Below, piece by piece: positions 7,857 through 16,743 of a DNA stretch of 64,000 nt. How positions within the stretch are numbered: the stretch's first letter is position 1; each line of letters opens with the position of its first letter. Where the stretch lies: positions 113,442-177,441 of the forward strand of contig FNQX01000006.1 of the NCBI GenBank assembly GCA_900107575.1, in the 5' to 3' direction. The notes below the pieces were generated by a model that did not search any database, had not been told where the DNA came from, and worked only from the letters and a program-made list of their open reading frames with translations. Source of the stretch: Lachnospiraceae bacterium NK3A20. GTDB lineage: Bacteria; Bacillota; Clostridia; Lachnospirales; Lachnospiraceae. The translations under genes and the position numbers were made by a program.

Positions 7857-10800
7857 TAATGTACTCCATCCTCTCCGGCAGCGTATTCCTCGAAAATGCT
7901 CTTCACAAGGTATGCTCTGTGGGAGTAGTTGCTGATCCTCTCCAGCGCTTCCTCATCCCTGCCGAGCGCCGCCAGCATGGAAATGCGGTTGATCATGCCG
8001 AAGCGGTCGTCGCTCTCTTCCGGGATCCGGGCATCCTGCCCGATCGTTCCGCTCTCGACCACGTTCTTCTCTGCGGCATCGTCCGTGATGTAATAGTGCA
8101 TCTGCTCGCCGAAGAACAGCAGGAAGCCGGTCACATAGACCCCCTCGTACATCTCCTTCATCTCGCGCGCCGCGTATTTATCCCGCGTGCCGTTTTTCTC
8201 CATCGCATAGTGATAGAGAATGTGCGCGCCGGAAATGTAATGCTTCGCATGGTATTCCACGAGCGTCTCGTCCGCGTACGCCTGCAGCTCCGGCATGACG
8301 CCGATGAACTGACGAAAGAACGGGAAAATGATCCCTTCCGCGAGAAGATCCTGCAGGAACAGCCTTGTCACCTCCAGCTCCGTGTCCGCGATCTCTCCGG
8401 ATCTTTCCGCACGGTCCTTCAGCCAGGCAATGCGGCAGATGTCGACGATCGGAACGCCCTCTCTGCCATACGCCGCGATGAGATCGAACTGCTGCCGGCT
8501 CATCTGCCCGTCGCCGGTGAAATAGAAGTGCGCGCTCTGCGCCACGGCGTTGGAGAGGAGCTCCTGATCCGCGCCGCCCGCCATATAGTGATCAATGATC
8601 TCCTCCCTTGATGACAGCTGCACGCCGGTGAAGAGAATCTGGATCAGCATCCTGCGGCAGAGAACATAGTCGTCCGTTCCGAACCCTTCGCAGGCCTTTC
8701 GGATCTCCTCGAGCTCCGAGGTGAGTCCGTCGAAATAGGCGCCCATATAGGCGAGAAGGCTCTCGTCATATTTGCCCTTCAGGAAACACTCGTGCACGAT
8801 CTCGGAGAAAGCAGGATCATCCGCGATGTGCTCGTCGTACAGGATGCGCGAACACAGCCGCATGAGCGCCGAGCCGTCGACGCCGAACGCACCGAACTGT
8901 TCCAGCCAGGCGAGGGCCTTGTCGTTGAGCCCGCGAATCGCCATGTACTGGATCACCTCCGCTCTCGCCTCGGCATCCAGCCGGTCCGGTTCCATCGACA
9001 GGAGATATTCGTCGAGCTCCCTGTCGTCGTCGCGGTCGTGGTAATAGTGGAGGAGCTTCATCTGCAGCTGCTGTCGCACCTCGTCCACCAGCTCGCTCGA
9101 ATCCGTGAGCCGGCGAAGCCTTGCCGCCCCCTGCTCCGTCATCGCCTCCTGTCCCGCCAGGCCGGACAGGTACAGATCGAATCCGCTGCTCGAAGTATCG
9201 TACGCCATCAGGATTTCGGAGAGCTTCTTCTCATCCATCATGCGGCTGATCTCATAGTCCACGCTGGACGCGTAGCGGTTCCCTGCATCGTCCTCGAAGA
9301 AGAGCTGCACATCGCTCCCATAGATCGGAAGATAGCAGGTGCCGTTCGTGATCGGGTAATACTGTTCCTCCCGGCAGCGCTCGTAGAGGACCACGACGCG
9401 GTGGACGTTCGGATTGGTCACGGTCAACTTCACGGTGAAAATAACAGACGTCGCCGCATTCGCGATCTCCGAGGTCAGCGCCCTGCCATCCGTAAGGTAA
9501 TGCTCATACAGAAAGGCAAGGTCTTTGTCCATCCTGTGCTGCAGGAGGGCAGTCTCCGTGAACTGGTCCATCTGCTGCCGATACTGTTCGTAAACTTCCG
9601 CATACTGATCCCGGTGCTCCGACAGATACCGGTAGAGGTATGCTTTCCTCCCGTAGGGAAGGCTGCTCTGGTAGGCGAAATACATAATGACCATCTGGGG
9701 AATTTCCCCCTCATAGTCATCCGGCATCGACATCATGTAGTAATCAAAAAGGCGCGTGATGGATAACTGCGCGTCTACCCCCTTCTGATACCAGGGGAAA
9801 TATCGGGAATCCGTCTCATTGCCGCGGATGAGGATCGTACAGATGCTGGCGAGAGTCTCTTCTTTCGTCGCCGCCAGTCCCTCTTCCTCATAGCCGCGCA
9901 CCAGGATGCGCAGGGTCTTCCGGGAGAAGCTCTTCTCCCGCTGCGCGAGATAGTTGACCTGCGTCATCACGGTGTAGGTGAGGATCCCGTGTTTCGCCGC
10001 ATAGAGGAGCGTCTGCTGCTCAAATTCACCCAGCTCCCGCATGATGGCAGGGTTGGACTGGATGAGCGCGTAGGCTTCGAGATACAGAATGGGGCTTCTC
10101 GTTCCCAGATCGAACTGGTCTCTGAGCTCCAGCCACGCGCTGGCAGGCCTCTCCTGAATGGCGCCGGTTGCATACAGAAGGAGCCAGAGAATCCAGAAGT
10201 TGTCGGGATTTCTCTTGCTGCGGTCCTCGAGCTCGCGCAGTGCGTCATTGGTCACGCTGTTCACATAGATCGGATCTTCCCCCGTCTGTTCGCAGCACAG
10301 GATCGTGAGGTACATGCGGTAGCTGTAGGCAACGTCATCCTCCAGATCGTACTGCGCGATGGAGAACATCGGCAGATTTCCGATGTCTCCCGAGAGCTTC
10401 CGGTTGAAATTCTGCAACTCAAATAAGGCGTCGTCATTTTTGTGCGCCGTCAGGAGATAGTGAATCTTATAGAGGGGAACGTAAGTATTGTTCCGGTCGA
10501 TGTCGTAGAGCTTGCGGATACTGCTGCTCACACTGTCCGTGAACTCGCGCCCGGAGAGCTTCTTCGCGCGGAAGTCTTCGAAGGCGCACATCATGCTGCT
10601 GATGATCCTCTTCTGCTCCCTGTGGTGAATGGTGCGAAGTGCAGTGCTCGCGCAATAGCGCACGGTGATCTGAATAGATATTTCCTTAAAAGGCGCACGC
10701 AGGATGAGCCGTCCCAGATTGACGCCGGCATGCAGCCCCTCAGGGTCGATGCCAAAGGCAAGGTCGCAGCTGCCCTCGCGGAAATCCTGCGCATCGAGCT

Positions 10801-11533
10801 CGTGTTTGGCAATGCGCAAAAAGCTCCCTTCCGTATAGACATCCAGCTTCGTATATCCCCAGCCATTGCGTTTGATGTTCAGAACTTCCTCGACCAGTGC
10901 CTCCTCACGCAGCGGCAGGTCGATCGTGATGTCCGTCTTCTCCGGGATGAATTCGACCGGAGCCTTCTTGTGGATCGCAACGAGGAACTCCTCCACGTTG
11001 GTCATGTTGGAAGGCCTTGCAGACAGCCCGCGGTACAGTTCTTTTTCCTTTTTCTCCGACGCTGTGAACACGGTCGGGAACGCGGGATGATAGAAAACAT
11101 CACAGGCTTCCTTCCAGTTCGTTCTGGCGAGGTTCGTGAAATGGTAGAGATTGCGCACGGGACCAAGGCTCGAGTCGATGGAAACGCGCATGAATTTCAC
11201 AGAGAACGGCAGCTTGTACTCGTCCTGATTGGAGATGATGCGGAAATACCCATCGACCGTATCCCCCTCCGAAAAGGGCGTACCGTCGAACCGGTAGCTG
11301 ATCTCGTCCCTGCTGCCGGAAAAAGTCGTCGTCAGACACTTCATGCACAGGCGTGAGCTCAGCACAAAACCCGTGATCGTATCATTGGAATTTCCGTAAA
11401 TCGTAAAGGTACCTTCGCGGACTTCACCCGGCGCGAGAGTCAGCGTGACCGACTCAGCCGAGAATGTCAGCTCCGTTTTGGGGGTGTGGAATTTCTCCCC
11501 GCCCATCTTGTTCTGTTCCTGAAACTGCAGCAT
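7856..11533 (-). CDS. Giant helical-repeat protein with N-terminal Ig-like region (DUF5717-like, from memory)
   Basis: 1,225 residues from the ATG at 11533, chosen because the longer frame would run through a terminator hairpin at 11555-11597; GAGGT precedes it. No signal peptide or membrane span. Residues about 20-160 look like Ig/beta-sandwich material (VTLTLAPGEVREGTFTIYG, YRFDGTPFSEGDTVDGYF). A second beta region is near residues 190-300, and from about 320 to the end the sequence is mostly paired helices of TPR/ARM-like character, with a further beta insert near residue 740 (TVKLTVTNPNVHRVVVLY). I remember Lachnospiraceae proteins of this size as DUF5717; unverified. It precedes the actin-fold gene with a one-base overlap and follows htpG. 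A large scaffold or client-handling protein is the inferred role. Confidence 0.72.
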   Translation of the reverse strand: MLQFQEQNKMGGEKFHTPKTELTFSAESVTLTLAPGEVREGTFTIYGNSNDTITGFVLSSRLCMKCLTTTFSGSRDEISYRFDGTPFSEGDTVDGYFRIISNQDEYKLPFSVKFMRVSIDSSLGPVRNLYHFTNLARTNWKEACDVFYHPAFPTVFTASEKKEKELYRGLSARPSNMTNVEEFLVAIHKKAPVEFIPEKTDITIDLPLREEALVEEVLNIKRNGWGYTKLDVYTEGSFLRIAKHELDAQDFREGSCDLAFGIDPEGLHAGVNLGRLILRAPFKEISIQITVRYCASTALRTIHHREQKRIISSMMCAFEDFRAKKLSGREFTDSVSSSIRKLYDIDRNNTYVPLYKIHYLLTAHKNDDALFELQNFNRKLSGDIGNLPMFSIAQYDLEDDVAYSYRMYLTILCCEQTGEDPIYVNSVTNDALRELEDRSKRNPDNFWILWLLLYATGAIQERPASAWLELRDQFDLGTRSPILYLEAYALIQSNPAIMRELGEFEQQTLLYAAKHGILTYTVMTQVNYLAQREKSFSRKTLRILVRGYEEEGLAATKEETLASICTILIRGNETDSRYFPWYQKGVDAQLSITRLFDYYMMSMPDDYEGEIPQMVIMYFAYQSSLPYGRKAYLYRYLSEHRDQYAEVYEQYRQQMDQFTETALLQHRMDKDLAFLYEHYLTDGRALTSEIANAATSVIFTVKLTVTNPNVHRVVVLYERCREEQYYPITNGTCYLPIYGSDVQLFFEDDAGNRYASSVDYEISRMMDEKKLSEILMAYDTSSSGFDLYLSGLAGQEAMTEQGAARLRRLTDSSELVDEVRQQLQMKLLHYYHDRDDDRELDEYLLSMEPDRLDAEARAEVIQYMAIRGLNDKALAWLEQFGAFGVDGSALMRLCSRILYDEHIADDPAFSEIVHECFLKGKYDESLLAYMGAYFDGLTSELEEIRKACEGFGTDDYVLCRRMLIQILFTGVQLSSREEIIDHYMAGGADQELLSNAVAQSAHFYFTGDGQMSRQQFDLIAAYGREGVPIVDICRIAWLKDRAERSGEIADTELEVTRLFLQDLLAEGIIFPFFRQFIGVMPELQAYADETLVEYHAKHYISGAHILYHYAMEKNGTRDKYAAREMKEMYEGVYVTGFLLFFGEQMHYYITDDAAEKNVVESGTIGQDARIPEESDDRFGMINRISMLAALGRDEEALERISNYSHRAYLVKSIFEEYAAGEDGVH

Positions 11534-11554
11534 GAAGATACCTCTGAATAGATA

Positions 11555-11597
11555 AAAATTTCCTCCGGAACCGCCAGACAGTTCCAGAGGAAATTTT
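11555..11597 (-). terminator. Terminator between htpG and giant-protein gene
   Basis: 17-base arms, AAAATTTCCTCCGGAAC (11555-11571) and GTTCCAGAGGAAATTTT (11581-11597), with one mismatch and a 9-base loop. On the minus strand the stem ends in a run of five T. It should stop most htpG transcripts, with readthrough or a separate promoter feeding the three genes downstream. It also places the giant gene's start at 11533 rather than 11602. Confidence 0.85.
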
Positions 11598-11735
11598 ATC
11601 ACACATCCCTGTTATTTTCACCCGCGCATATCGAACGTTTGTTTTGCACTGACCTCGCTCCATCAGTTTCTATACAAAACTTCATGGCTGTTGAGCAGAG
11701 CGTGCTGCGGGTTGAGCTGTACAGATACTCTTGTC

Positions 11736-13994
11736 TTACTCGGCCTTGGACTCACTGCCTTCGGCTGTCTGCGTTGCATCGCTCTCGTCTGCCGCAGCCT
11801 TCGTCGCTTCCTTGGATCCGGCGTCGTCCTTCGGCTTCTCCCTGGGTTCCTCCATGGAAGGATCGACCTCATCGAGAGACTTGCCTGCGAGAACTTCCAG
11901 CACCGCGTTGGTGCGCTCAACGAACCTTGCCATCTCGGCGGGAGACAGAGGTGCGTTCTGGATCTTCGCCATATCATAGAGCTGCTCGCAGATGAGCTTC
12001 GTGTTCTTCGTCGTCTTGTGTGCGAGGACGTATTTCACGAGCGGATGACGGTAGTTGAGAACGAGTGTCTCGCCCTCTCTGCCGAAGTCGCCCATGGAGC
12101 CCATGCCGCCTGCCGCGTACATCTTCATCATATCCTGCATACGGCGGTTCTGCTCATCGACCTTGAGGATCGAGGAGATGTTCTTGTCTCTCAGATTGTC
12201 GACATCCACCTTGAGCTTATCGTCCGAGAGTGCGCGCCGCACGACCTTCTCGATCTCGGGCTGTACCTTTTTGAGCTCTTCCTCATCCTTCTTCGAGGAC
12301 TTTTTCTTCAGCACTTCATCGACACCGGCATCAATTCTGACGAAGTGGATGCCTTCGTTTTTCATCTCGAGCTGCTGAATGAACGGAGCGTCGATGTTGT
12401 GGTCGAGGATGAAGGCCTGCATCTTGTGATCGCGGAAGACCCTGATGTACTGGCCCTGCTGCTGCTCATCCGTGACGTAGTAGATGGTCTCGTTCTTCGG
12501 CTCCGCCTTTTCCTCTGCCTTCTTGTCACCATCTGTACTGGTGGCCTTGCTGTTTTCCGAAGGCTTCTCCTCCTCAGTCTCGACCTTATTGCCGTTCTCA
12601 TCGGTCGCCGCGCTCTCTTCCGATGCCGCGCTGACATTGATCTTCAGTGCGTCCGGCAGGGTCTCATAGCCGCCATCCAGATCCTTGAAGAGGATGTAGT
12701 CGCGCATCTTCTCCGCGAACTTGTCATCCTTCAGCACCCCGTATTTGATAAACGGGCTGATGTCATCCCAGTATTTGTTGTAATTCTCGCGGTCCGTCTT
12801 GCACATGCCGGCAAGCTTCTCCGCGACCTTCTTCGTGATGTAGTCACTGATCTTCTGTGCGAAGCCGTCATTCTGCAGCGCGGAACGGGATACGTTGAGC
12901 GGCAGATCCGGGCAGTCGATCACGCCCTTTAACAGCATCAGATACTCGGGGATAACCTCCTTGATGTTGTCGGCGATGAAGACCTGATTGTTGTAGAGCT
13001 TGATCACGCCCTCCGCGGACTCGTACTCGAGGTTGAGCTTCGGGAAATAGAGGATGCCCTTCAGGTTGTAAGGATAGTCCATGTTGAGATGAATCCAGAA
13101 CAGGGGCTCCTTGTAGTCGTTGAACAGCTTGCGGTAGAACTCCTTGTACTCTTCGTCCGTGCAGTCCTTCGGTGTCTTCTCCCAGAGAGGGTGCGTATCG
13201 TTGACAAGTTCCGGCCTCTTACGGATCTTGAGTTTCTTCTCGGGCTCCTTGCCATCCTTCTCCGCCGCCTTCTTCTCGTCGTCGGACGGCTCCAGTTCTT
13301 CGATGACGACATCGTCCGGGCGGCGCTCCGCTGCCGGTATCGTCTCGGTCTCCTTCGTATCCTTCACGGAGAGGTAAATCTCGGTCGGCATGAAGCCGCA
13401 GTATTTCCGGATAACTTCCTTCGCCTTGTAGTAGTTGGAGAACTCCACGCAGTCGTCGGAGAGGTGCAGAGTCACGGTCGTGCCGAAGCCCCCGCGTGTC
13501 GCATCTTCCATCGTATACTCGGAAGAGCCGTCGCACTCCCAGTGCACCGCGGTTGCGCCCGGCTGGCAGGAGAGCGTGTCGATCGTGACGAGGTCAGCTA
13601 CCATGAACGCGGAATAGAAACCGAGACCGAAATGGCCGATGATCTGATCGTTGTTCGCCTTGTCCTTGTATTTCTTCATAAAGGCTTCGGCGCCGGAGAA
13701 AGCGATGTCGTTGATGTATTTCTTCACCTCATCCGCCGTCATGCCCAGGCCGTTATCGGTCACGGTGACCGTCTTCTCGTCCGGATTCAGTACAACGTCA
13801 ATTCTGGGCTTGTAACCTTCCGGAAGAGAAATCTCTCCCATCAGCTCCAGCTTCTTCAGCTTCGTGATCGCATCACATCCGTTAGAGATCAGCTCACGAT
13901 AGAAGATGTCATGATCCGAATACAGCCACTTTTTGATGATCGGGAACATGTTCTCGCTGTTGATAGATAACTGTCCTTTTTCTGCCATTGTCAA
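11736..13994 (-). CDS. htpG: Hsp90 chaperone HtpG, long form
   Basis: 752 residues against about 620-640 for most bacterial HtpG. Residues 1-220 carry the GHKL ATPase: FYRELISNGCDAITKL, VTDNGLGMT and GHFGLGFYSAFMVAD. The middle domain has LNVSRSALQND with the catalytic Arg. Extra length comes from an acidic/Lys-rich linker near residues 220-265, a second charged insert near 450-510 (EEEKPSENSKATSTDGDKK) and a charged tail. A TTG at 13994 has AAGGAG six bases upstream; an ATG at 13988 lies 12 away, so either could be used. A perfect CIRCE operator lies about 160 bases upstream. It assists folding or remodelling of cytosolic clients under stress, and its strand neighbours suggest a specialised co-chaperone set. 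Confidence 0.96.
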   Translation of the reverse strand: MTMAEKGQLSINSENMFPIIKKWLYSDHDIFYRELISNGCDAITKLKKLELMGEISLPEGYKPRIDVVLNPDEKTVTVTDNGLGMTADEVKKYINDIAFSGAEAFMKKYKDKANNDQIIGHFGLGFYSAFMVADLVTIDTLSCQPGATAVHWECDGSSEYTMEDATRGGFGTTVTLHLSDDCVEFSNYYKAKEVIRKYCGFMPTEIYLSVKDTKETETIPAAERRPDDVVIEELEPSDDEKKAAEKDGKEPEKKLKIRKRPELVNDTHPLWEKTPKDCTDEEYKEFYRKLFNDYKEPLFWIHLNMDYPYNLKGILYFPKLNLEYESAEGVIKLYNNQVFIADNIKEVIPEYLMLLKGVIDCPDLPLNVSRSALQNDGFAQKISDYITKKVAEKLAGMCKTDRENYNKYWDDISPFIKYGVLKDDKFAEKMRDYILFKDLDGGYETLPDALKINVSAASEESAATDENGNKVETEEEKPSENSKATSTDGDKKAEEKAEPKNETIYYVTDEQQQGQYIRVFRDHKMQAFILDHNIDAPFIQQLEMKNEGIHFVRIDAGVDEVLKKKSSKKDEEELKKVQPEIEKVVRRALSDDKLKVDVDNLRDKNISSILKVDEQNRRMQDMMKMYAAGGMGSMGDFGREGETLVLNYRHPLVKYVLAHKTTKNTKLICEQLYDMAKIQNAPLSPAEMARFVERTNAVLEVLAGKSLDEVDPSMEEPREKPKDDAGSKEATKAAADESDATQTAEGSESKAE

Positions 13995-14118
13995 TTCACA
14001 CTCCTTGCTTCGTAATGTCGTAACAGTTCACCCGCAGGGGGCCGAACGGTTACGCAACTGCATGAATGCATCTCCCTGCAACATGGACCCGTGCCGATGA
14101 GATACCTCACAAGGGATA

Positions 14119-14147
14119 ATTCTAGTCATGATAGAACAGAAATGCAA
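14119..14147 (-). promoter_or_regulatory. Probable htpG promoter
   Basis: On the minus strand TTGCAT (14147-14142) and TAGAAT (14124-14119) are 17 bases apart, 8 bases from the CIRCE element. The leader would be about 120 bases. The -10 matches the consensus at five of six positions, the -35 at three. Confidence 0.5.
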
Positions 14148-14154
14148 CCCAAAA

Positions 14155-14181
14155 TTAGCACTCATTTTACATGAGTGCTAA
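14155..14181. promoter_or_regulatory. CIRCE operator (HrcA site) upstream of htpG
   Basis: TTAGCACTC, nine bases, GAGTGCTAA: both arms match the CIRCE consensus exactly and the spacer has the canonical length. HrcA binding here would repress htpG at normal temperature. CIRCE normally governs groESL and dnaK operons; in Bacillus subtilis htpG is not under HrcA, so this wiring is notable. Confidence 0.97.
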
Positions 14182-14191
14182 CAATGAATCG

Positions 14192-14222
14192 GGGTCAAGC
14201 CCATTTCCTGTGGGATTGACCC
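14192..14222. terminator. Stem-loop at the 3' end of the foldase gene
   Basis: GGGTCAA (14192-14198) pairs with TTGACCC (14216-14222), with an inner GCCCA/TGGGA stem. It lies 7 bases past the foldase stop on the minus strand, but no U-tract follows, so termination is uncertain. The gap 13995-14228 otherwise holds only the CIRCE and promoter elements. Confidence 0.5.
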
Positions 14223-14228
14223 AAATTT

Positions 14229-15323
14229 CTATTCCGGGAAATATTGCTCGTAGGTGGTGAAGAACGTGTCGGTAGAAATGTTGGGATCTGTGACCAGCGT
14301 GATCTCCGCGTATTTATCCTCATCGAGATTGTAGTCGATATCCTTAATGTAGGCGTCGTAGGCGGTCTCGAAGGCGTCGCTTCGCCGCTTCGTGAGTATT
14401 GTCTCCTTGTTCGCGTCTGTCTGCGCGCGATCGAACCCCTTCACACACTTGAGAATGCGGTAGCCGTCGTTCGTCTCAATGACCCCGCTGATCTTCCCGA
14501 CATCCAGGGCGAAGGCAGCATCCTCGAGCGCGGGGTCGCTCCCGTCGTGAGCCACGATGAGCTCTCCCGAATCCGCCTCATTGTATTTCGCGACATAGTT
14601 GTCGAACGGCACTCCGGTGAGATTCTCCATCCCGTCCCGGATTTCCTCCAGGATGGCGTCAGCCTGCACCTTTGCCGCCGCCCTCCCATCAGCGTCAAGA
14701 TCGGTACGGTTGCCGAGAGCATCTTTCTCATAAGTCGGGATAAGAATCTGCTGGCAGGTGACAGTCCTTGCCTCATCATCCGATACCTCGTCGCTCACCG
14801 CAGAAATGATGGTGTCGTACTCTTTCCCGGCGAGCGCATACTCCTCATACATCGCGGTGATCTCATTCTCATCCGCAGCGAAATACGTCTTCTCCTCTGC
14901 CGAGAGGCTGTCATAGTAGTCTGTCGCGGCCTGTTCCGCCTTCGCCGTCTCCTCTTCGGAAAGGGAGAGCTCCGCGTCCTTTGCCATGAGGTTTAATACC
15001 TTCACCTTGGCGAGCCGCGCGAGGGCGTTGTCCTTCACGGCAAGGGGCAGTCCTTCATTGCCCTCATGACTCCAGATGTCCTCGCCAAATGTCGACTCAT
15101 ATTCCCGCTGCAGATTCGTGTAATAGATGCGAAGCTCCGACTCCCGGCCGGAGGCTTCCCCGACGGTGAAGAGCTCATCTCCGAGGAACCCTGTCGTCAG
15201 CACGACCTTGTGCCCCGCGATCCGGAACTGCCCGCAGCCCGCAAGGAGTGCTGCCGTGGCGGCAAGGCTCACCGCCAGCCCTGCAGCCCTGTGTGAAATT
15301 GTCTTCCCTCGCCTTTTTCTCAT
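14229..15323 (-). CDS. PrsA/SurA-like peptidyl-prolyl isomerase lipoprotein
   Basis: 364 residues with a lipoprotein signal: basic start MRKRRGKTISHR, hydrophobic core, and lipobox LLAGC with acylated Cys near residue 30. A SurA-N-like helical region follows (residues 50-170), then a parvulin domain near 180-300 with VTCQQILIPTYEKD and DVGKISGVIETNDGYRILK. Such proteins sit on the outer face of the membrane and help fold secreted proteins. Its ATG overlaps the COG2509 gene stop by 4 bases; with folA and thyA this seems one minus-strand transcript. The isomerase core is short, so chaperone activity may dominate. Confidence 0.85.
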   Translation of the reverse strand: MRKRRGKTISHRAAGLAVSLAATAALLAGCGQFRIAGHKVVLTTGFLGDELFTVGEASGRESELRIYYTNLQREYESTFGEDIWSHEGNEGLPLAVKDNALARLAKVKVLNLMAKDAELSLSEEETAKAEQAATDYYDSLSAEEKTYFAADENEITAMYEEYALAGKEYDTIISAVSDEVSDDEARTVTCQQILIPTYEKDALGNRTDLDADGRAAAKVQADAILEEIRDGMENLTGVPFDNYVAKYNEADSGELIVAHDGSDPALEDAAFALDVGKISGVIETNDGYRILKCVKGFDRAQTDANKETILTKRRSDAFETAYDAYIKDIDYNLDEDKYAEITLVTDPNISTDTFFTTYEQYFPE

Positions 15324-16726
15324 CTCACCTCTTTGTCCCCGAGAATTGATCTTGCGACGGACAGACCGTTCGCCGACGCCTGCTGCAGGCCTCTCGTGAT
15401 GCCCGCGCCGTCGCCGATCGCGTAGAGTCCATGGACGGAAGTCTCGAACTCCCTGTTGACCACGACCTTGTTGGAATAGAACTTGACCTCGACGCCATAC
15501 ATCAGTGTCTCGTCGCTGGCGATGCCGGGCGTCACCTTGTCGAGCGCATAGATCATCTCTTCCAGGTCGAGCATGATGCGGTGCGGGAAAACAAGAGACA
15601 GGTCTCCCGGTACGGCATCTTTGAGCGTCGGGATCAGATTGTTGCGGCAGAGTCTCTCATCGGTGGTACGCCGCCCTCTCTTGTAGTCGCCGAAGGTCTG
15701 CACGAGGATGCGATTGCCGCAGAGCATGTTGGAGAGCTGCGCGATCATCTTGCCGTACTCGATGGGCGTCTTGAACGGCTTCGTGAAGTTCTTGGAGACA
15801 AGGAGCGCGAAATTCGTGTTGTGTGTCTTGCGCTCTTTCCCCTTGTAGGCATGGCCGTTCACGACCGCGAGGTTGTCGTCGTAGTATTCGGTCGCAACTT
15901 CTCCCGAAGGGTTCGTACAGAAGGTGCGCACCTTATCGTCGAAAGTCGGTGTATGGTAAACAAGCTTCGCCTCATAGAGGTTGTCGTTGAGGTACTGCAT
16001 GACCTCGTCTCTGACCTCCACGCGGATGCCGATATCTACCGTGCCGGGTGTCGATTCGATACCGACCTTCTCGCACTGACCATCCAGCCACTCCGCGCCG
16101 TCACGGCCGACCGCGACAACGACCTTCGGCGCCGTGAAGGTCTCGCCCTTGCCGGTCTTCACCCCGGAGACGACATTGTTCTCAATGAGAATCTCGGCCA
16201 CCGGATCGTCGAACTTCATGTCGACGCCGACTTCCTTCAGATGGTCTTCCATCCGGGAATAGATCTGGTAGCCGACCTCCGTGCCCAGGTGCCGGATCGG
16301 GCACTCGATGAGCTTGAGGTTCGCCGTGATCGCCTTCGCGCGGATGTCGCGGATCTCCTTCTCCCTGCCGATGCCCCAGATATCCGTGGGCGCGCCGAAT
16401 TTGAGATAGATATCGTCCGACTCGTGGATCAGCTTCGTCGCCTCATCGTACCCCAGGATCTCGGGGAGGGTACCGCCGACATCAGGCGAGAGCGAGAGCT
16501 TGCCGTCGGAGAAGGCGCCCGCACCGGAGAAGCCCGTCGTGATCGCGCAGGGCTTGCAGTGCATGCATTTGCCCGTCAGTCTCTTGGGGCAGTTCCTCTT
16601 CTCAATCGCGTGGCCCTTCTCGAGGAGCAGGACCTTCAGATTCGGCTCCTGCTCCTTGAGCTCGTATGCGCAGAAAATGCCGCCGGGGCCTGCGCCGATA
16701 ATGATAACGTCATAGCTTGTGTTCAC
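15320..16726 (-). CDS. FAD-dependent oxidoreductase of the COG2509 type
   Basis: 468 residues starting from a GTG with AGGAG 11 bases upstream. YDVIIIGAGPGGIFCAYEL is the Rossmann FAD-binding loop; NCPKRLTGKCMHCKPC is a Cys-rich stretch typical of this family and may hold a redox site or Fe-S cluster; GFSGAGAFSDGKLSLS follows. The tail GLYAIGDGAGITRGLQQA is the second FAD motif. The physiological substrate is unknown; some relatives are annotated as FAD-dependent dehydrogenases. It lies between folA and a foldase lipoprotein gene, overlapping the latter by 4 bases. Confidence 0.9.
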   Translation of the reverse strand: MNTSYDVIIIGAGPGGIFCAYELKEQEPNLKVLLLEKGHAIEKRNCPKRLTGKCMHCKPCAITTGFSGAGAFSDGKLSLSPDVGGTLPEILGYDEATKLIHESDDIYLKFGAPTDIWGIGREKEIRDIRAKAITANLKLIECPIRHLGTEVGYQIYSRMEDHLKEVGVDMKFDDPVAEILIENNVVSGVKTGKGETFTAPKVVVAVGRDGAEWLDGQCEKVGIESTPGTVDIGIRVEVRDEVMQYLNDNLYEAKLVYHTPTFDDKVRTFCTNPSGEVATEYYDDNLAVVNGHAYKGKERKTHNTNFALLVSKNFTKPFKTPIEYGKMIAQLSNMLCGNRILVQTFGDYKRGRRTTDERLCRNNLIPTLKDAVPGDLSLVFPHRIMLDLEEMIYALDKVTPGIASDETLMYGVEVKFYSNKVVVNREFETSVHGLYAIGDGAGITRGLQQASANGLSVARSILGDKEVR

Positions 16727-16743
16727 TGTGATTCGATCTCCTG

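Noticed and set aside
7856..11602. Longer start for the giant protein at 11602
   Set aside because: It would translate the 17-base-arm terminator hairpin; the ATG at 11533 has a ribosome site and starts after the hairpin.
11691..12932. 413-codon open frame antisense to htpG
   Set aside because: Leu/Arg-rich shadow of htpG; no start signal or domain.
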